A DNA stretch of 64,000 nt from Nocardiopsis quinghaiensis. GTDB taxonomy: Bacteria; Actinomycetota; Actinomycetes; Streptosporangiales; Streptosporangiaceae. Where the stretch lies: positions 248,001 to 312,000 of the forward strand of contig NZ_VWVU01000003.1 in assembly GCF_008638365.1 (NCBI RefSeq), in the 5' to 3' direction. This document shows, in pieces, positions 17,187 to 25,822 of the stretch (position 1 is the first letter of the stretch; each line of letters begins with the position of its first letter). The translations under genes and the position numbers were made by a program. The notes beneath the pieces are model-generated. The model made no database searches and had not been told where the DNA came from. It saw nothing but the letters and a program-made list of their open reading frames with translations.

Positions 17187-18290
17187 TCAGGGGCGCCGGG
17201 ACAGCGCCTCGACCATGCCGTCCAGGGCGGGTTTGGGTTCGTAGTCCTCGTCGAAGGGCAGTGCGGCGGTGTACCCGGGGAACCATTCGGGGATCCAGGA
17301 GTGCTGGTCGCTGACCCCCCACACCGACACGCTCATGCACCGGGGCACCTCCAGGCACGCCTGGACCACGTGCTGGTACTCCTGTTCCTGCTGTCGCAGC
17401 GCCTGTTCCCGCGGGGGTTCGGGGATGCGCACGTCCAGTTCGCTGACGGTGACCTCCAGCCCGAGGTCGGAGAAGCGGCGCATGTGCTCGGCCAGGTCCC
17501 GGGGGACGTTGCCGTGGACGAAGTGCCCCTGGAAGCCGATGCCGTGCAGGGGCACCCCGCGGTCGAGCAGGTCGGTCACCAGGGAGTACATGGCGTCGGT
17601 CTTGGCGCCGCCGCCCTCGATGCCGAACTCGTTGATGTACAGCTTGGCCGCGGGGTCGATCTCGTGGGCCATGGACAGCGCCTCGGCGATGTAGTCCTCG
17701 CCCAGGACCTGGTACCACAGGTTCTCGCGCGGGCGCGGCCCGTGGTCCTCGAAGGGTTCGTTGATCACGTCCCAGGAGGTGATGCGTCCCTGGTAGCGCC
17801 CCAGAAGCGCCTCCATGTGCTCGCGCATCACCTCGCGCAGTTCCCCCGTGTCCCAGTCGCCCCGGGCCAGCCAGGAGGGCTGCTGGTTGTGCCACAGCAG
17901 TGTGTGCCCGTGCACGTCGAGACCGTGGTGTTCGGCGAAGTCCACCACGGCGTCGGGTCCGTTCCAGTCGAACTGGTACCGCTCGGGTTGGACGTGTTCC
18001 CACTTCATGGCGTTCTCGGCGGTCACCGAGGTGTAGTTGTCGGTGACCACGGACTGGTAGTCGGGGTCGTGCGTCAGCGGGTCGACCGCCACCGCGACCC
18101 CCAGTCCGATCTCGTGGGCGCCGGCCAGCTGGGGCAGCCCCCTCTCGGCCTCCTCCCGCTCCGGCTGGGGCAGGGCGACCGCGAGGATCGCGGTGACCAC
18201 GAGGATCACCGCGCACAGGGCCCCCGCCGTCAGGAGGACCTCGCGTCCCCGGGTGAGTGCGTGCCATCGGACGGGGGCCGCGCCGCGCAT
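17187..18290 (-). CDS. GH10 endo-1,4-beta-xylanase
   Basis: A 367-residue glycoside hydrolase family 10 enzyme. Residues 15-40 form one hydrophobic segment, either a signal anchor or a signal peptide without a clear cleavage site. The catalytic domain has the acid/base Glu178 in DVINEPFED and the nucleophile Glu284 in VTVSELDVRIP, together with KWEHVQP and HGHTLLWHNQ at the substrate-binding cleft. It should cleave xylan internally, outside the cell. No carbohydrate-binding module is present. The gene begins 14 bases after the cytochrome P450 gene stop, on the same strand, so the two are likely co-transcribed, an unusual partnership. Confidence 0.92.
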   Translation of the reverse strand: MRGAAPVRWHALTRGREVLLTAGALCAVILVVTAILAVALPQPEREEAERGLPQLAGAHEIGLGVAVAVDPLTHDPDYQSVVTDNYTSVTAENAMKWEHVQPERYQFDWNGPDAVVDFAEHHGLDVHGHTLLWHNQQPSWLARGDWDTGELREVMREHMEALLGRYQGRITSWDVINEPFEDHGPRPRENLWYQVLGEDYIAEALSMAHEIDPAAKLYINEFGIEGGGAKTDAMYSLVTDLLDRGVPLHGIGFQGHFVHGNVPRDLAEHMRRFSDLGLEVTVSELDVRIPEPPREQALRQQEQEYQHVVQACLEVPRCMSVSVWGVSDQHSWIPEWFPGYTAALPFDEDYEPKPALDGMVEALSRRP

Positions 18291-18304
18291 CCTGTCCCCC
18301 ACTT

Positions 18305-19558
18305 CTACTGGTGTCCCGTGGTGACGGGGAAGGCCGACAGGGCGCGTACGACGGTGGTGCCGCGGCGGGTGGGCCGTGCGGTGGGCCGTAGGCCGGGCAG
18401 GCGCTCGGCCAGGGCGCGCAGCGCGATCCGGCCCTCGAGTCGGGCGAGCGGGGCGCCCAGGCAGTAGTGGAGGCCGCCGGAGAAGGACAGGTGGTCGGAT
18501 GCGTCGGGGCGTGTGATGTCGAAGCGGTCGGGGTCGGTGAAGCGCTCGGGGTCGCGGTTGGCCGAGCCGATCAGGCACAGGGTGTAGTCGCCTCTGCGGA
18601 GGTGGTGGCCCTGGACGGTGGTGTCGGCCTGGACCCAGCGGGTGGTCATCTGCACGGGGGAGTCGAAGCGCAGTGCCTCCTCCACGGCGCTCTCGGCCAG
18701 CGCGGGTTCCTCCACCAGGTGCCGCCACTGTTCGCGGTGGCGTAGCAGGGCCGCCATCCCGTTTCCGATCAGGTTCACCGTGGTCTCGAATCCGGCGACC
18801 AGGAGCAGCCGGCACATGGTGCTCACCTCGGCGGCGGTGAGGCGGCCGTTGTCGGTTTCGGCGGCCAGGGCGGAGATCACGTCCTCCCGGGGGTCGGCGC
18901 GCCGCTGGTCCAGCAGCCGCTCGAACAGCGCGTCCAGCCGTGCGGTGGCCTGGCGGATCCGGCGCAGGTGGTTCGCCGACCGCGCGCCGTCCAGTGCGCC
19001 GCCGACGGTGTAGCCGATGCGTACGAACTCGGCGTCGTCGGACTCGGGGATGCCCAGCAGGCGGCTGATGACCGCGATGGGCAGCGGTTGGGCGAAGTCG
19101 CGCATGAGGTCGAAGTCGCCGCGGGCGGCCGCCGCGTCCAGGAGCGCGTGGGTGATCTTCTCGATCTCGGTCTGGTACTGCCTCATCCGGCGCGGGCTGA
19201 ACGCGGGCCGTGCGATTGCGCGCAGCCGGGTGTGTTCGGGCGGGTCCTTCATGAGGAAGGACAGGTCCAGGACGTCGAACTGTTCGGGCAGTGCCTCCTG
19301 GGAGGGGGACCGCACGCCGAACTCCCGGCCGCGTAGCAGTGTGCTCACGGCCTCGTGGGTGTGCGCGGTGCGAAAGCCCAGCCGGCTGGTGACGAAGGGA
19401 CCCTGGGCGCGCAGGCGCCGGTAGGTGGGATAGGGGTTGTCGCGCCAGGGGTGGTGCAGCAGCCGGCTGGGGTGGTCCTGGGTCTGTGCGGCCAGCCACG
19501 ACAGTCCGTGGGCGGTGCGCAGCCGGGCGTCGGTGCGGAGGGCGTCGAGAATCTGCAT
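18305..19558 (-). CDS. Cytochrome P450
   Basis: A 417-residue soluble bacterial P450. The I-helix oxygen-activation motif AGFETT lies at 255-260, the ExxR pair is E294/R297, and the heme loop FSGGLHYCLG contains the ligand Cys366. The CYP family is not assignable by eye. GGAGAGGAC precedes the ATG at 19558, and a -10 box TAGTGT lies about 30 bases further up. No ferredoxin or reductase gene is adjacent. A xylanase gene follows after 14 bases. Confidence 0.94.
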   Translation of the reverse strand: MQILDALRTDARLRTAHGLSWLAAQTQDHPSRLLHHPWRDNPYPTYRRLRAQGPFVTSRLGFRTAHTHEAVSTLLRGREFGVRSPSQEALPEQFDVLDLSFLMKDPPEHTRLRAIARPAFSPRRMRQYQTEIEKITHALLDAAAARGDFDLMRDFAQPLPIAVISRLLGIPESDDAEFVRIGYTVGGALDGARSANHLRRIRQATARLDALFERLLDQRRADPREDVISALAAETDNGRLTAAEVSTMCRLLLVAGFETTVNLIGNGMAALLRHREQWRHLVEEPALAESAVEEALRFDSPVQMTTRWVQADTTVQGHHLRRGDYTLCLIGSANRDPERFTDPDRFDITRPDASDHLSFSGGLHYCLGAPLARLEGRIALRALAERLPGLRPTARPTRRGTTVVRALSAFPVTTGHQ

Positions 19559-20048
19559 GGTGGTGGGTCCTCTCCTGCGTACCAACGACACTAGGCGTGC
19601 TTCCCCCGTGCGGTCATGAGGTCTGGCGACTTGGCCGTTGGCGGTCAGCGGGGAACTTCCCGGCGGCCCGGGGGCGTTGGCACGCCTTCCGGGCCGCCGC
19701 GTTCCCACGTTCGGCCTGGCCGTAGGGAGTGGGGAGTCGCACGGATCTGAGAAGACCGTACTCCTGGGACCCTTCCACCGCCGGGAAAATCCGGCCCGGG
19801 CGGTGTGCGGGGCCCGCGGAGCCCGCGGCGGACACGTCGTCGCGAGGGCGCCGCGTGGGTGGTCGGAGTGGGTGTGCGCGGGCTCGTGGCGGCCGCCTCC
19901 CCGGGACCCGCCACCCCCTAGACTGGGCTCCTCCGCGGCGGACGCGGCGGTTTTTCCGTGCCGCGGTGCGGGAGGGCGGGTGCTGTTTCCGCCGGTCGGC
20001 GCCGCTCACGGGGTTCCTGGGTGGAAGAGCAACGCGCAGAGTCGGAGG
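19559..20048. other. Divergent intergenic region, P450 / Ser-Thr kinase
   Basis: 490 bases with no supported gene. TAGACT (19919-19924) is a plausible plus-strand -10 box about 125 bases before the kinase start. Open frames here are typical GC-rich chance frames without recognisable protein sequence. Confidence 0.5.
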
Positions 20049-21824
20049 ATGAGGACGTTGGGTCCCTTGGAGAGCGTCGACCCCGAACGCATCGGCCGGT
20101 ACCGGCTGATCGGCCGCTTGGGCTCTGGCGGCATGGGTCAGGTGTTCTTCGGCCGCTCGGCCGGAGGGCGGGCGGTGGCGATCAAGCGCATTCACCCGCA
20201 CATGGCCGCCGACGCGTCCTTCCGTCAGCGTTTCGCCCGCGAGGTCACCGCCGCACGCCAGGTCAGCGGTGCCTTCACCGCCCCGGTCATCGACGCCGAC
20301 CCCGACGACCAGGTGCCCTGGCTGGTCACCTCCTACGTGCCCTCCCTGCCCCTGGACGAGGCGGTGCGGGCGCACGGCCCGCTGCCCGAGGCCAGCGTGC
20401 GCGTGCTGGCCGCCGGTCTGGCCGAGGCGCTGGCCGAGATCCACCGGGTCGGCCTCATCCACCGCGACCTCAAGCCCGGGAACGTCCTGCTCGCCGAGGA
20501 CGGGCCCCGGGTGATCGACTTCGGTATCGCCCGTGCCACCGACGGGACCGCCGCCACGCAGTCGGTCATCGGCACCCCCGGTTTCATGAGTCCGGAGCAG
20601 GTGCAGGGCGAGACCCTCACCCCCGCCGGCGACCTGTTCGCCTACGGCGCCGTGCTGGCCTACGCCGCCACGGGCACCGGTCCCTTCGGCGAGGGCAACA
20701 TGCCCACCATGGTGATGCGCATCATCAGCCACGAGCCGGACCTGTCGACCGTTCCCGAGTCGCTGCGCCACCTGGTCGCCGCGTGCCTGTCCAAGGACCC
20801 GCGGGGGCGCCCCGGGCCGGGGGAGATCCTGGACTACCTGGGCGATGTGCACGTGGGTCCGACCTGGCTGCCGCCGGCCGTGATGATGGGCGTGGAGGAG
20901 CAGGTCGCCAAGGTCAACAAGGCGCTGGCCGCCTCGGCCGGTGACGTGCGGGCCACCGGCGCGCACCAGCGCACCGAGGTCCTGGGCCAGGGCGGTGCCA
21001 CCGCCCTGGGCGGTGCGGCCGCCGGAGCCGCCGCGGCGGGCGCGTGGGGCGATGACCAGTCCACCAGGGTCGCGGGCGGGGCGCAGGGGGCCGACAACGG
21101 CGCCACCTCGGTGCTGGGGGAGCAGACCTACCAGCAGACCCACCAGCCCACGGCCCCGTTCCCGGGCGCCCAGCAGGTGCCGCCCACCGCCTACCAGCAG
21201 GGCCATCCGGGCGGGGAGGATCCCTACGCCGACCTGTACGGCACGCGGCGTGACTCGCGCTCTGAGGCCGCCGCCGATCCGCGCCAGCAGCAGGAGCAGT
21301 TGCGCCAGCAGGAGGAGCAGCGGCAGCGCCGCATGGAGGAGCAGCAGCGCTACCAGCAGGAGCAGCACAGGCGGGTGGAGGAGCAGCGGGTCGAACAGCG
21401 CCGCCGGCAGGAGGCCGAGCGCGCCCACCGCGAACGCGTGCGCGCCGAGCAGGAGGCCGCCCGCCGGGCGCAGGCACAGGCGCGCCAGGCCGACCAGCCG
21501 GGGCTGTGGGGTTTCGTCAAGCTGCTGCCGTTGCTGATCATCCCGCTGATCCAGATTCCGCTGGGTTACGGCGCCGCGCTGGCGTGGTCGTGGTTCACCG
21601 CCGAGAGCGGCGTGTGGAACGGGACGGCCTACGCCTTCGAGCCGTTGACCATGGACTCCTTCTGGCACGCGACCATGCTGGGCTACTTCGTCTTCAACAA
21701 CCTGGTGTCGTTGGAGTACCTGGTGCGGTCGCTGCGGACCTCGTTCGTCACTGGCGCGGTGCTGGCGCTGGGAGCGGTCGCGGCGACCAACGGGTTGTTG
21801 TACAGCTTCGGCTTCTGGGGCTGA
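20049..21824 (+). CDS. Ser/Thr protein kinase with charged coiled linker and multi-pass C-terminal membrane domain
   Basis: A 591-residue protein. The kinase domain (about 15-270) has GSGGMGQV, K46, HRDLKPGN with D140, DFG at 157-159 and GTPGFMSPEQ. It is followed by an Ala/Gly-rich region, then about 80 residues dominated by Gln, Glu and Arg (repeated QQEEQ/RRQEAER patterns) that should form a long helix. The final 130 residues contain three to four hydrophobic segments (VKLLPLLIIPLIQIPLGYG onwards). Both kinase and linker should be cytoplasmic. GGAGG directly abuts the ATG at 20049; a TTG at 20058 would be better spaced and is an alternative start. Confidence 0.9.
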   Translation: MRTLGPLESVDPERIGRYRLIGRLGSGGMGQVFFGRSAGGRAVAIKRIHPHMAADASFRQRFAREVTAARQVSGAFTAPVIDADPDDQVPWLVTSYVPSLPLDEAVRAHGPLPEASVRVLAAGLAEALAEIHRVGLIHRDLKPGNVLLAEDGPRVIDFGIARATDGTAATQSVIGTPGFMSPEQVQGETLTPAGDLFAYGAVLAYAATGTGPFGEGNMPTMVMRIISHEPDLSTVPESLRHLVAACLSKDPRGRPGPGEILDYLGDVHVGPTWLPPAVMMGVEEQVAKVNKALAASAGDVRATGAHQRTEVLGQGGATALGGAAAGAAAAGAWGDDQSTRVAGGAQGADNGATSVLGEQTYQQTHQPTAPFPGAQQVPPTAYQQGHPGGEDPYADLYGTRRDSRSEAAADPRQQQEQLRQQEEQRQRRMEEQQRYQQEQHRRVEEQRVEQRRRQEAERAHRERVRAEQEAARRAQAQARQADQPGLWGFVKLLPLLIIPLIQIPLGYGAALAWSWFTAESGVWNGTAYAFEPLTMDSFWHATMLGYFVFNNLVSLEYLVRSLRTSFVTGAVLALGAVAATNGLLYSFGFWG

Positions 21825-21852
21825 GGACCCGCCGCCCAGGGAGCACCCGCAC

Positions 21853-21881
21853 CCCGCCGGGCCGGGAGCATACCCGGCGGG
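21853..21881. terminator. Hairpin between convergent genes
   Basis: CCCGCCGGG and CCCGGCGGG form perfect 9-base arms with an 11-base loop, between the kinase (plus) and the sucrase/ferredoxin-like gene (minus). It could serve both. Confidence 0.55.
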
Positions 21882-21939
21882 CCCGGGAGTGCCGGGCCGC
21901 CGACGACGGGAGACCCTGCGCCGACCCACATCCGGAACG

Positions 21940-22887
21940 TCAGCCGGGGGTGGAGACGCCCGCCCGGTCCTGGCGGATCTCGGTCACCCGGTGGTGTACC
22001 GGGCGGGTGGGGGAGAGCGCCGAGCACGTGGTCGGGCACTCCGGTCCCTCCGCCGCGGCCACCGACACCGTGTACAGGCCGCCGCCGTGGCCCAGGGTGA
22101 CCCGGACCCCCTCGGCGGTCTCCTCCTCGTCCAGGTGTGTCAGCGCGTCCACGCCCACCGCGCCCAGGCGGGTGCGCAGCGCGGCCTCGGCGGCCTGTAC
22201 GGCCGAGGAGTCGCTGCACCGCCCCCGGTAGTTGCCGGGCAGGACCACGCCGCTCTCGAAGGCGGCGACCGTGCGCCGCGCCGACTCCGGTTCCAGGCGG
22301 CCGAAGTAGGCCCCCTGGGGCAGGGCGACCAGGTTGGCGGCGAAGCGGTCGCCGCCCACGTGCGTGGTCTCCCACACCTGGGCCCGGCCTCCGGTGAGCG
22401 CGGCGGCCACCGGGCGGCCCAGTACCGCGCAGCACGGGTCCTTCTTGGCGTGCGTGCACACCAGGTACAGGGTGTGGTCCACGGCGGTGCCGAACGAGGG
22501 CGGCCGGGGCCGTTCCACGGCGGTGGTGTCGTACTCCAGCAGTTCGGCCAGATCGGTGAAGTCCACCTGGCGCGCCCAGGGGCTGGTGCGGCTGACATGC
22601 ACGAAGTAGGCGCGTCTGGGGCCCGCTCCGGTCCCGGTGCGGCCGGTGTCGCCGGGGCGCTTGATCAGCTGGGGTTTGATGTCCCTGCCCGCGATGCGCT
22701 CGGCCAGCCGTGAGACCACGGCCTTGTCCAGGCCGGGGCTGGTGAAGGCGGGGTGGCGCCAGGGCCCGGGGTGTTCGACCAGCAGCCAGCCGGTGGTGCG
22801 CCCGGCCGTTCCGGAGATCGGCTCGCCGGTGTAGCGGGCCAGGGCCGAGCATCCCCGGCTGCCGTCCGGGGCGGTGGGCAGACGCAC
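21940..22887 (-). CDS. Sucrase/ferredoxin-like protein (Suc_Fer family)
   Basis: A 315-residue protein of the thioredoxin-like Suc_Fer family. Visible family features are GCSALARYTGEPISGTA near the N terminus, the VCTHAKKDPCCAVLGRPV segment with paired cysteines, and a CSDSSAV motif towards the C terminus. The biochemical role of the family is not firmly known; a [2Fe-2S] redox protein is likely. The start is GTG at 22887 with a poor ribosome-binding site. A strong match to the IdeR/DmdR iron box lies about 80 bases upstream, so the gene is probably induced by iron limitation and may act in iron release or reduction. Confidence 0.82.
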   Translation of the reverse strand: MRLPTAPDGSRGCSALARYTGEPISGTAGRTTGWLLVEHPGPWRHPAFTSPGLDKAVVSRLAERIAGRDIKPQLIKRPGDTGRTGTGAGPRRAYFVHVSRTSPWARQVDFTDLAELLEYDTTAVERPRPPSFGTAVDHTLYLVCTHAKKDPCCAVLGRPVAAALTGGRAQVWETTHVGGDRFAANLVALPQGAYFGRLEPESARRTVAAFESGVVLPGNYRGRCSDSSAVQAAEAALRTRLGAVGVDALTHLDEEETAEGVRVTLGHGGGLYTVSVAAAEGPECPTTCSALSPTRPVHHRVTEIRQDRAGVSTPG

Positions 22888-22967
22888 GGATCACGTCCAA
22901 TCGGGTGGCGGGTGCACGGCGCCCGTGGAACCAGGTCACGGGACCGCGCGAAACGGGGTCGCGAAGG

Positions 22968-22986
22968 TTAGGTTAGCCTACCCATT
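22968..22986 (-). promoter_or_regulatory. Iron box (IdeR/DmdR1-type)
   Basis: TTAGGTTAG-C-CTA matches the left two thirds of the actinobacterial iron-box palindrome, and about 14-15 of 19 positions agree overall. It lies upstream of the Suc_Fer-family gene. Confidence 0.7.
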
Positions 22987-23078
22987 CTGTGAGTGCCCCG
23001 CTCGGTCGGGGGTATCGTCCCGCTCCGGTGCGACGCGCCCCGTGGGGATCCGGTCCGTGTCCCCTCAGGCCGGGCCGC

Positions 23079-23100
23079 GTGTACGGGTGTACCCGTGTAC
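23079..23100 (+). repeat. Three tandem GTGTAC repeats, 8-base period
   Basis: GTGTAC begins at 23079, 23087 and 23095, separated by two bases each (GG then CC). An 8-base period is unusual for a helical-phase operator; function unknown. Confidence 0.5.
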
Positions 23101-23453
23101 CCGGAGGTGGGGGCGTTTCGGGCGCCGATCTGATTCAACGTTCAAATGTTGACACCCGGACAATCGCTGCCCGAGGATGAGGCACGGAGGGAAGTTCCGC
23201 GCCCGCTGTCCGGATTCCGTCCTGATCCGGACCGCGGGCGCGCCCCCTGGGCCGCCCGCGGTCCGGCCGCCCGCCGTGGTCGGGTCGAGGCCACGCGCCG
23301 GGGCGCCGGGGCTCCGGCGGACGGCGACCGGCCGTCGCGGTGGCCGATCGGGCCTTCGGCGGTTCCGCCTCCATCCACGCGCGCGCCCGGCGCGGCGCCC
23401 TTCCGTTGGCCACCCCCTGGGGGAGTCGGCCCGCCCCTGGTGCCGGCCCCCAT

Positions 23454-23481
23454 GGCGACGACGCGCGTGCGCGTCGTCGCC
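23454..23481. repeat. Perfect 13-base-arm hairpin
   Basis: GGCGACGACGCGC and its complement are separated by GT. No T tract follows, and no gene ends nearby, so it is not an obvious terminator. Confidence 0.5.
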
Positions 23482-23659
23482 CCTGGCGCGGCGCTCGGAC
23501 ACGCAGTCGTTCACTATTCGAACCCTTATTCGCTTTGCGAACGCCGAGTGGGCCCAGTGGGCCCCCGCGTGGGGTGAGGCGGCTCCGAAAGCACCCTGAC
23601 CAGGCACGGTCATCCCATCACCGGCTGTTCACGAGTCGGAAACGTGCCCTCGTCGTGCC

Positions 23660-23712
23660 TTGACCGAATGAGGTGGATCACTTATGTTCGCTAGAAGAAC
23701 ACGTGTTCGCTA
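23660..23712 (+). promoter_or_regulatory. Promoter and palindromic operator of the ABC uptake operon
   Basis: TTGACC (23660-23665) and TATGTT (23683-23688) are 17 bases apart. GTTCGCTA occurs at 23686 and again at 23705, and between them lies the perfect 12-base palindrome GAACACGTGTTC (23697-23708), covering the expected transcription start. This is a likely repressor site. Confidence 0.65.
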
Positions 23713-23760
23713 AACGTACAAAGACGGGCGACAGCGCCCCCGATCCAGCTGGAGTTCCTG

Positions 23761-24729
23761 ATGCGCCGAACGTTGGCCGCCCTCACCACGGGCGCGGCAC
23801 TGCTGGCCGCCACCGCGTGCGGCTCACAGGAGGCCGACTCCGATTCCGACTCCGGTGACCTGACCACGGTCACCGCGGGCGTCATCCCCATCGTCGACGT
23901 CGCCCCCGTCTACCTCGGTGTGGAGCAGGGGGTCTTCGAGGAACACGGCATCGACCTGCGACTGGAGTCCAGCTCCGGTGGCGCGGCCATCGTGCCCGGC
24001 GTCGTCAGCGGAGAGTTCGACCTGGGATTCAGCAACATCGTCTCGCTCGTCGTCGCCCGTGAGCAGGGGCTGCCCCTGACCACCCTCACCAACGGCGTCA
24101 CCACCACCGGTGAGCAGGGCGCGGACATGGGCGGCGTGTTCGTCCGGGACGACAGCTCCGTCCAGGACGCCGCCGACCTGGAGGGGCTCACCGTGGCCAG
24201 CAACAACCTCAAGAACATCGGGGACACCACCGTGCGCCAGTCCGTGCGCGAGGCCGGGGGAGACCCCGCCTCGGTGGAGTTCGTCGAACTGCCCTTCCCC
24301 GACATGCCCGCCGCCCTGGAGACCGGCCAGATCGACGCCGTCTGGGCCGTGGAGCCCTTCGCCTCGATCATCCGCCAGGCCGGGCACCGCGAGATCGCCT
24401 CCAACTTCGTCGACACCCACCCCGAGCTCTCGGTGGCCGCCTACTTCGCCTCCGAGCAGCGCCAGGCCGAGGACCCCGAGCTCTTCGCCGACATCACCGC
24501 CGCCCTGGAGGAGTCCCTGGCCTACGCCCAGGACAACCCCGACGAGACCCGCCGGATCATCTCCACCTACACCGAGATCGACCAGGGCGTCCTCGACGAG
24601 CTGATCCTGCCCCGCTTCCCCACCGACATCAACCGCGAGTCCGTGCGGACCCTGGCCGACCTGATGGTCACCGACGGTCTCATCGACTCCGAGCCCGACC
24701 TGGACGCCCTCTACGGCGCCAAGGAGTGA
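23761..24729 (+). CDS. ABC transporter substrate-binding lipoprotein (NMT1/SsuA-like), copy 1
   Basis: A 322-residue lipoprotein. The signal peptide ends at a lipobox with Cys20 (LLAATAC). The mature part is a periplasmic-binding fold of the NMT1/taurine-nitrate type (PVYLGVEQGVFEEHGIDL, then FSNIVSLVVAREQGLPL). GGAG lies before the ATG at 23761. It heads an operon with a paralogous binding protein, two permeases, an ATPase and an aldehyde dehydrogenase. The ligand is unknown; the aldehyde dehydrogenase partner suggests an aromatic or other carbon compound rather than nitrate or taurine, but this is inference. Confidence 0.9.
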   Translation: MRRTLAALTTGAALLAATACGSQEADSDSDSGDLTTVTAGVIPIVDVAPVYLGVEQGVFEEHGIDLRLESSSGGAAIVPGVVSGEFDLGFSNIVSLVVAREQGLPLTTLTNGVTTTGEQGADMGGVFVRDDSSVQDAADLEGLTVASNNLKNIGDTTVRQSVREAGGDPASVEFVELPFPDMPAALETGQIDAVWAVEPFASIIRQAGHREIASNFVDTHPELSVAAYFASEQRQAEDPELFADITAALEESLAYAQDNPDETRRIISTYTEIDQGVLDELILPRFPTDINRESVRTLADLMVTDGLIDSEPDLDALYGAKE

Positions 24730-24773
24730 TCCCGGGCCCGGACCGCACCACACCCGGCCGGGCCCAGACTCCC

Positions 24774-24807
24774 GGCCCGCCGGGGACATCCGTCCTCCCG
24801 GCGGGCC
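24774..24807 (+). terminator. Hairpin between the two binding-protein genes
   Basis: GGCCCGCCGGG and CCCGGCGGGCC form perfect 11-base arms with a 12-base loop. Within an operon it more likely acts as an attenuator or mRNA-stability stem that favours the first gene. Confidence 0.55.
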
Positions 24808-24854
24808 CACCGCACCCCCATCCACATCCCCCGTTCTCTGTACAGGAGAAGACC

Positions 24855-25822
24855 ATGACCGCGACACGAACCGCCCTGGTGGCACTGGCCGCCGGCACGG
24901 CGCTCACCCTGACGGCCACGGCCTGCGGCGGCGACGCCAGTGGCGACCCGGCCGGAAACGGGCTCACCCCCGTCACGGTCGGGGTTCTGCCCATCACCGC
25001 GGTCGCCCCCTCTACCTCGGCGTCGAACAGGGCCTGTTCGAGGAGCAGGGCCTGGACGTGACCATCGAGACCGGTGGCGGCGGCGCCACCACCGTGCCCC
25101 GCATCGTCAGCGGCGAGCTCGACTTCGCCTTCGGCAACGTGGTCTCCCTCATGGTGGCCCGCGAACAGGGCCTGCCCCTGACCGTGGTCGCCAACGGCAT
25201 GACCACCACCGGCGACGCCGAGACCGACTACAGCGCCCTGGTCGTGCCCGAGGGCAGCGACATCACCGCCCCCGCCCAGCTGCAGGACGCCACCGTGGCC
25301 ATCGACAACCTGCGCAATATCGGTGACACTTCCGTGCGGAACTCGGTGCGCCTGGACGGCGGCGACGCCGACCACGTCGACTTCGTCGAACTGGCCTTCC
25401 CCGACATGGTCGGCGCCATGGACAACGGTCAGATCGACGCCGCCTGGGTGGTCGAGCCCTTCCTGACCATCGCCCTGGAGCAGGGCGCCACCCCCATCGC
25501 CGCGAACTTCGTCGAACTCGACCCCGAACTCTCCATCGCCACCTACTTCACCGGTGACGAACTCATCGCCTCCGACCCCGACACGGTCGACGCCTTCACC
25601 GAGGCCATGAACGCCTCCCTGGTCTACGCCGAGGAGCACCCCGACGAGACCTCCCAGATCCTGACCACCTTCACCGAGATCGACCCCGAGCTCATCGACC
25701 AGCTGCGCTGGCCGCGCTTTGAGACCGAGATCGACCGCGGCGCCCTGGAAACCGTCGCCGACCTGATGGTCACCGACGGCCTGATCGACTCCGCACCCGA
25801 CCTGGACACGTTCATTCGATGA
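24855..25822 (+). pseudogene. ABC substrate-binding lipoprotein, copy 2, with a one-base frameshift
   Basis: Reading from ATG 24855 (AGGAGAAGACC upstream) gives a lipoprotein signal with Cys24 and then the family start TPVTVGVLPITAVAP, as in copy 1. The frame breaks right after the C run ending at 25010 and would stop at 25061. The rest, from GVEQGLFEEQGLDVTIE to the end, continues in the next frame to 25822. Restoring one base gives 322 residues, exactly the length of copy 1. The break is either a recent mutation or a sequencing error in the CCCCC run. Every other part of the gene looks intact, and the stop overlaps the next gene by 4 bases. Confidence 0.85.

Larger units (their letters stand above)
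22988..23659. other. Long non-coding stretch upstream of the ABC operon
   Basis: About 670 bases without a supported gene. It holds three tandem 8-base-spaced copies of GTGTAC (23079-23100), an imperfect palindrome around 23134-23153, a perfect 13-base-arm hairpin (23454-23481) and a small TTCGC-TTT-GCGAA hairpin (23529-23541). Candidate frames are arginine/proline-rich noise. It could be a long regulatory leader or the site of a lost gene. Confidence 0.45.

Noticed and set aside
23515..23530. GGGTTCGAAT on the minus strand, resembling a tRNA T arm
   Set aside because: The bases after it do not pair back to form a T stem, and no anticodon or acceptor stems could be folded around it.
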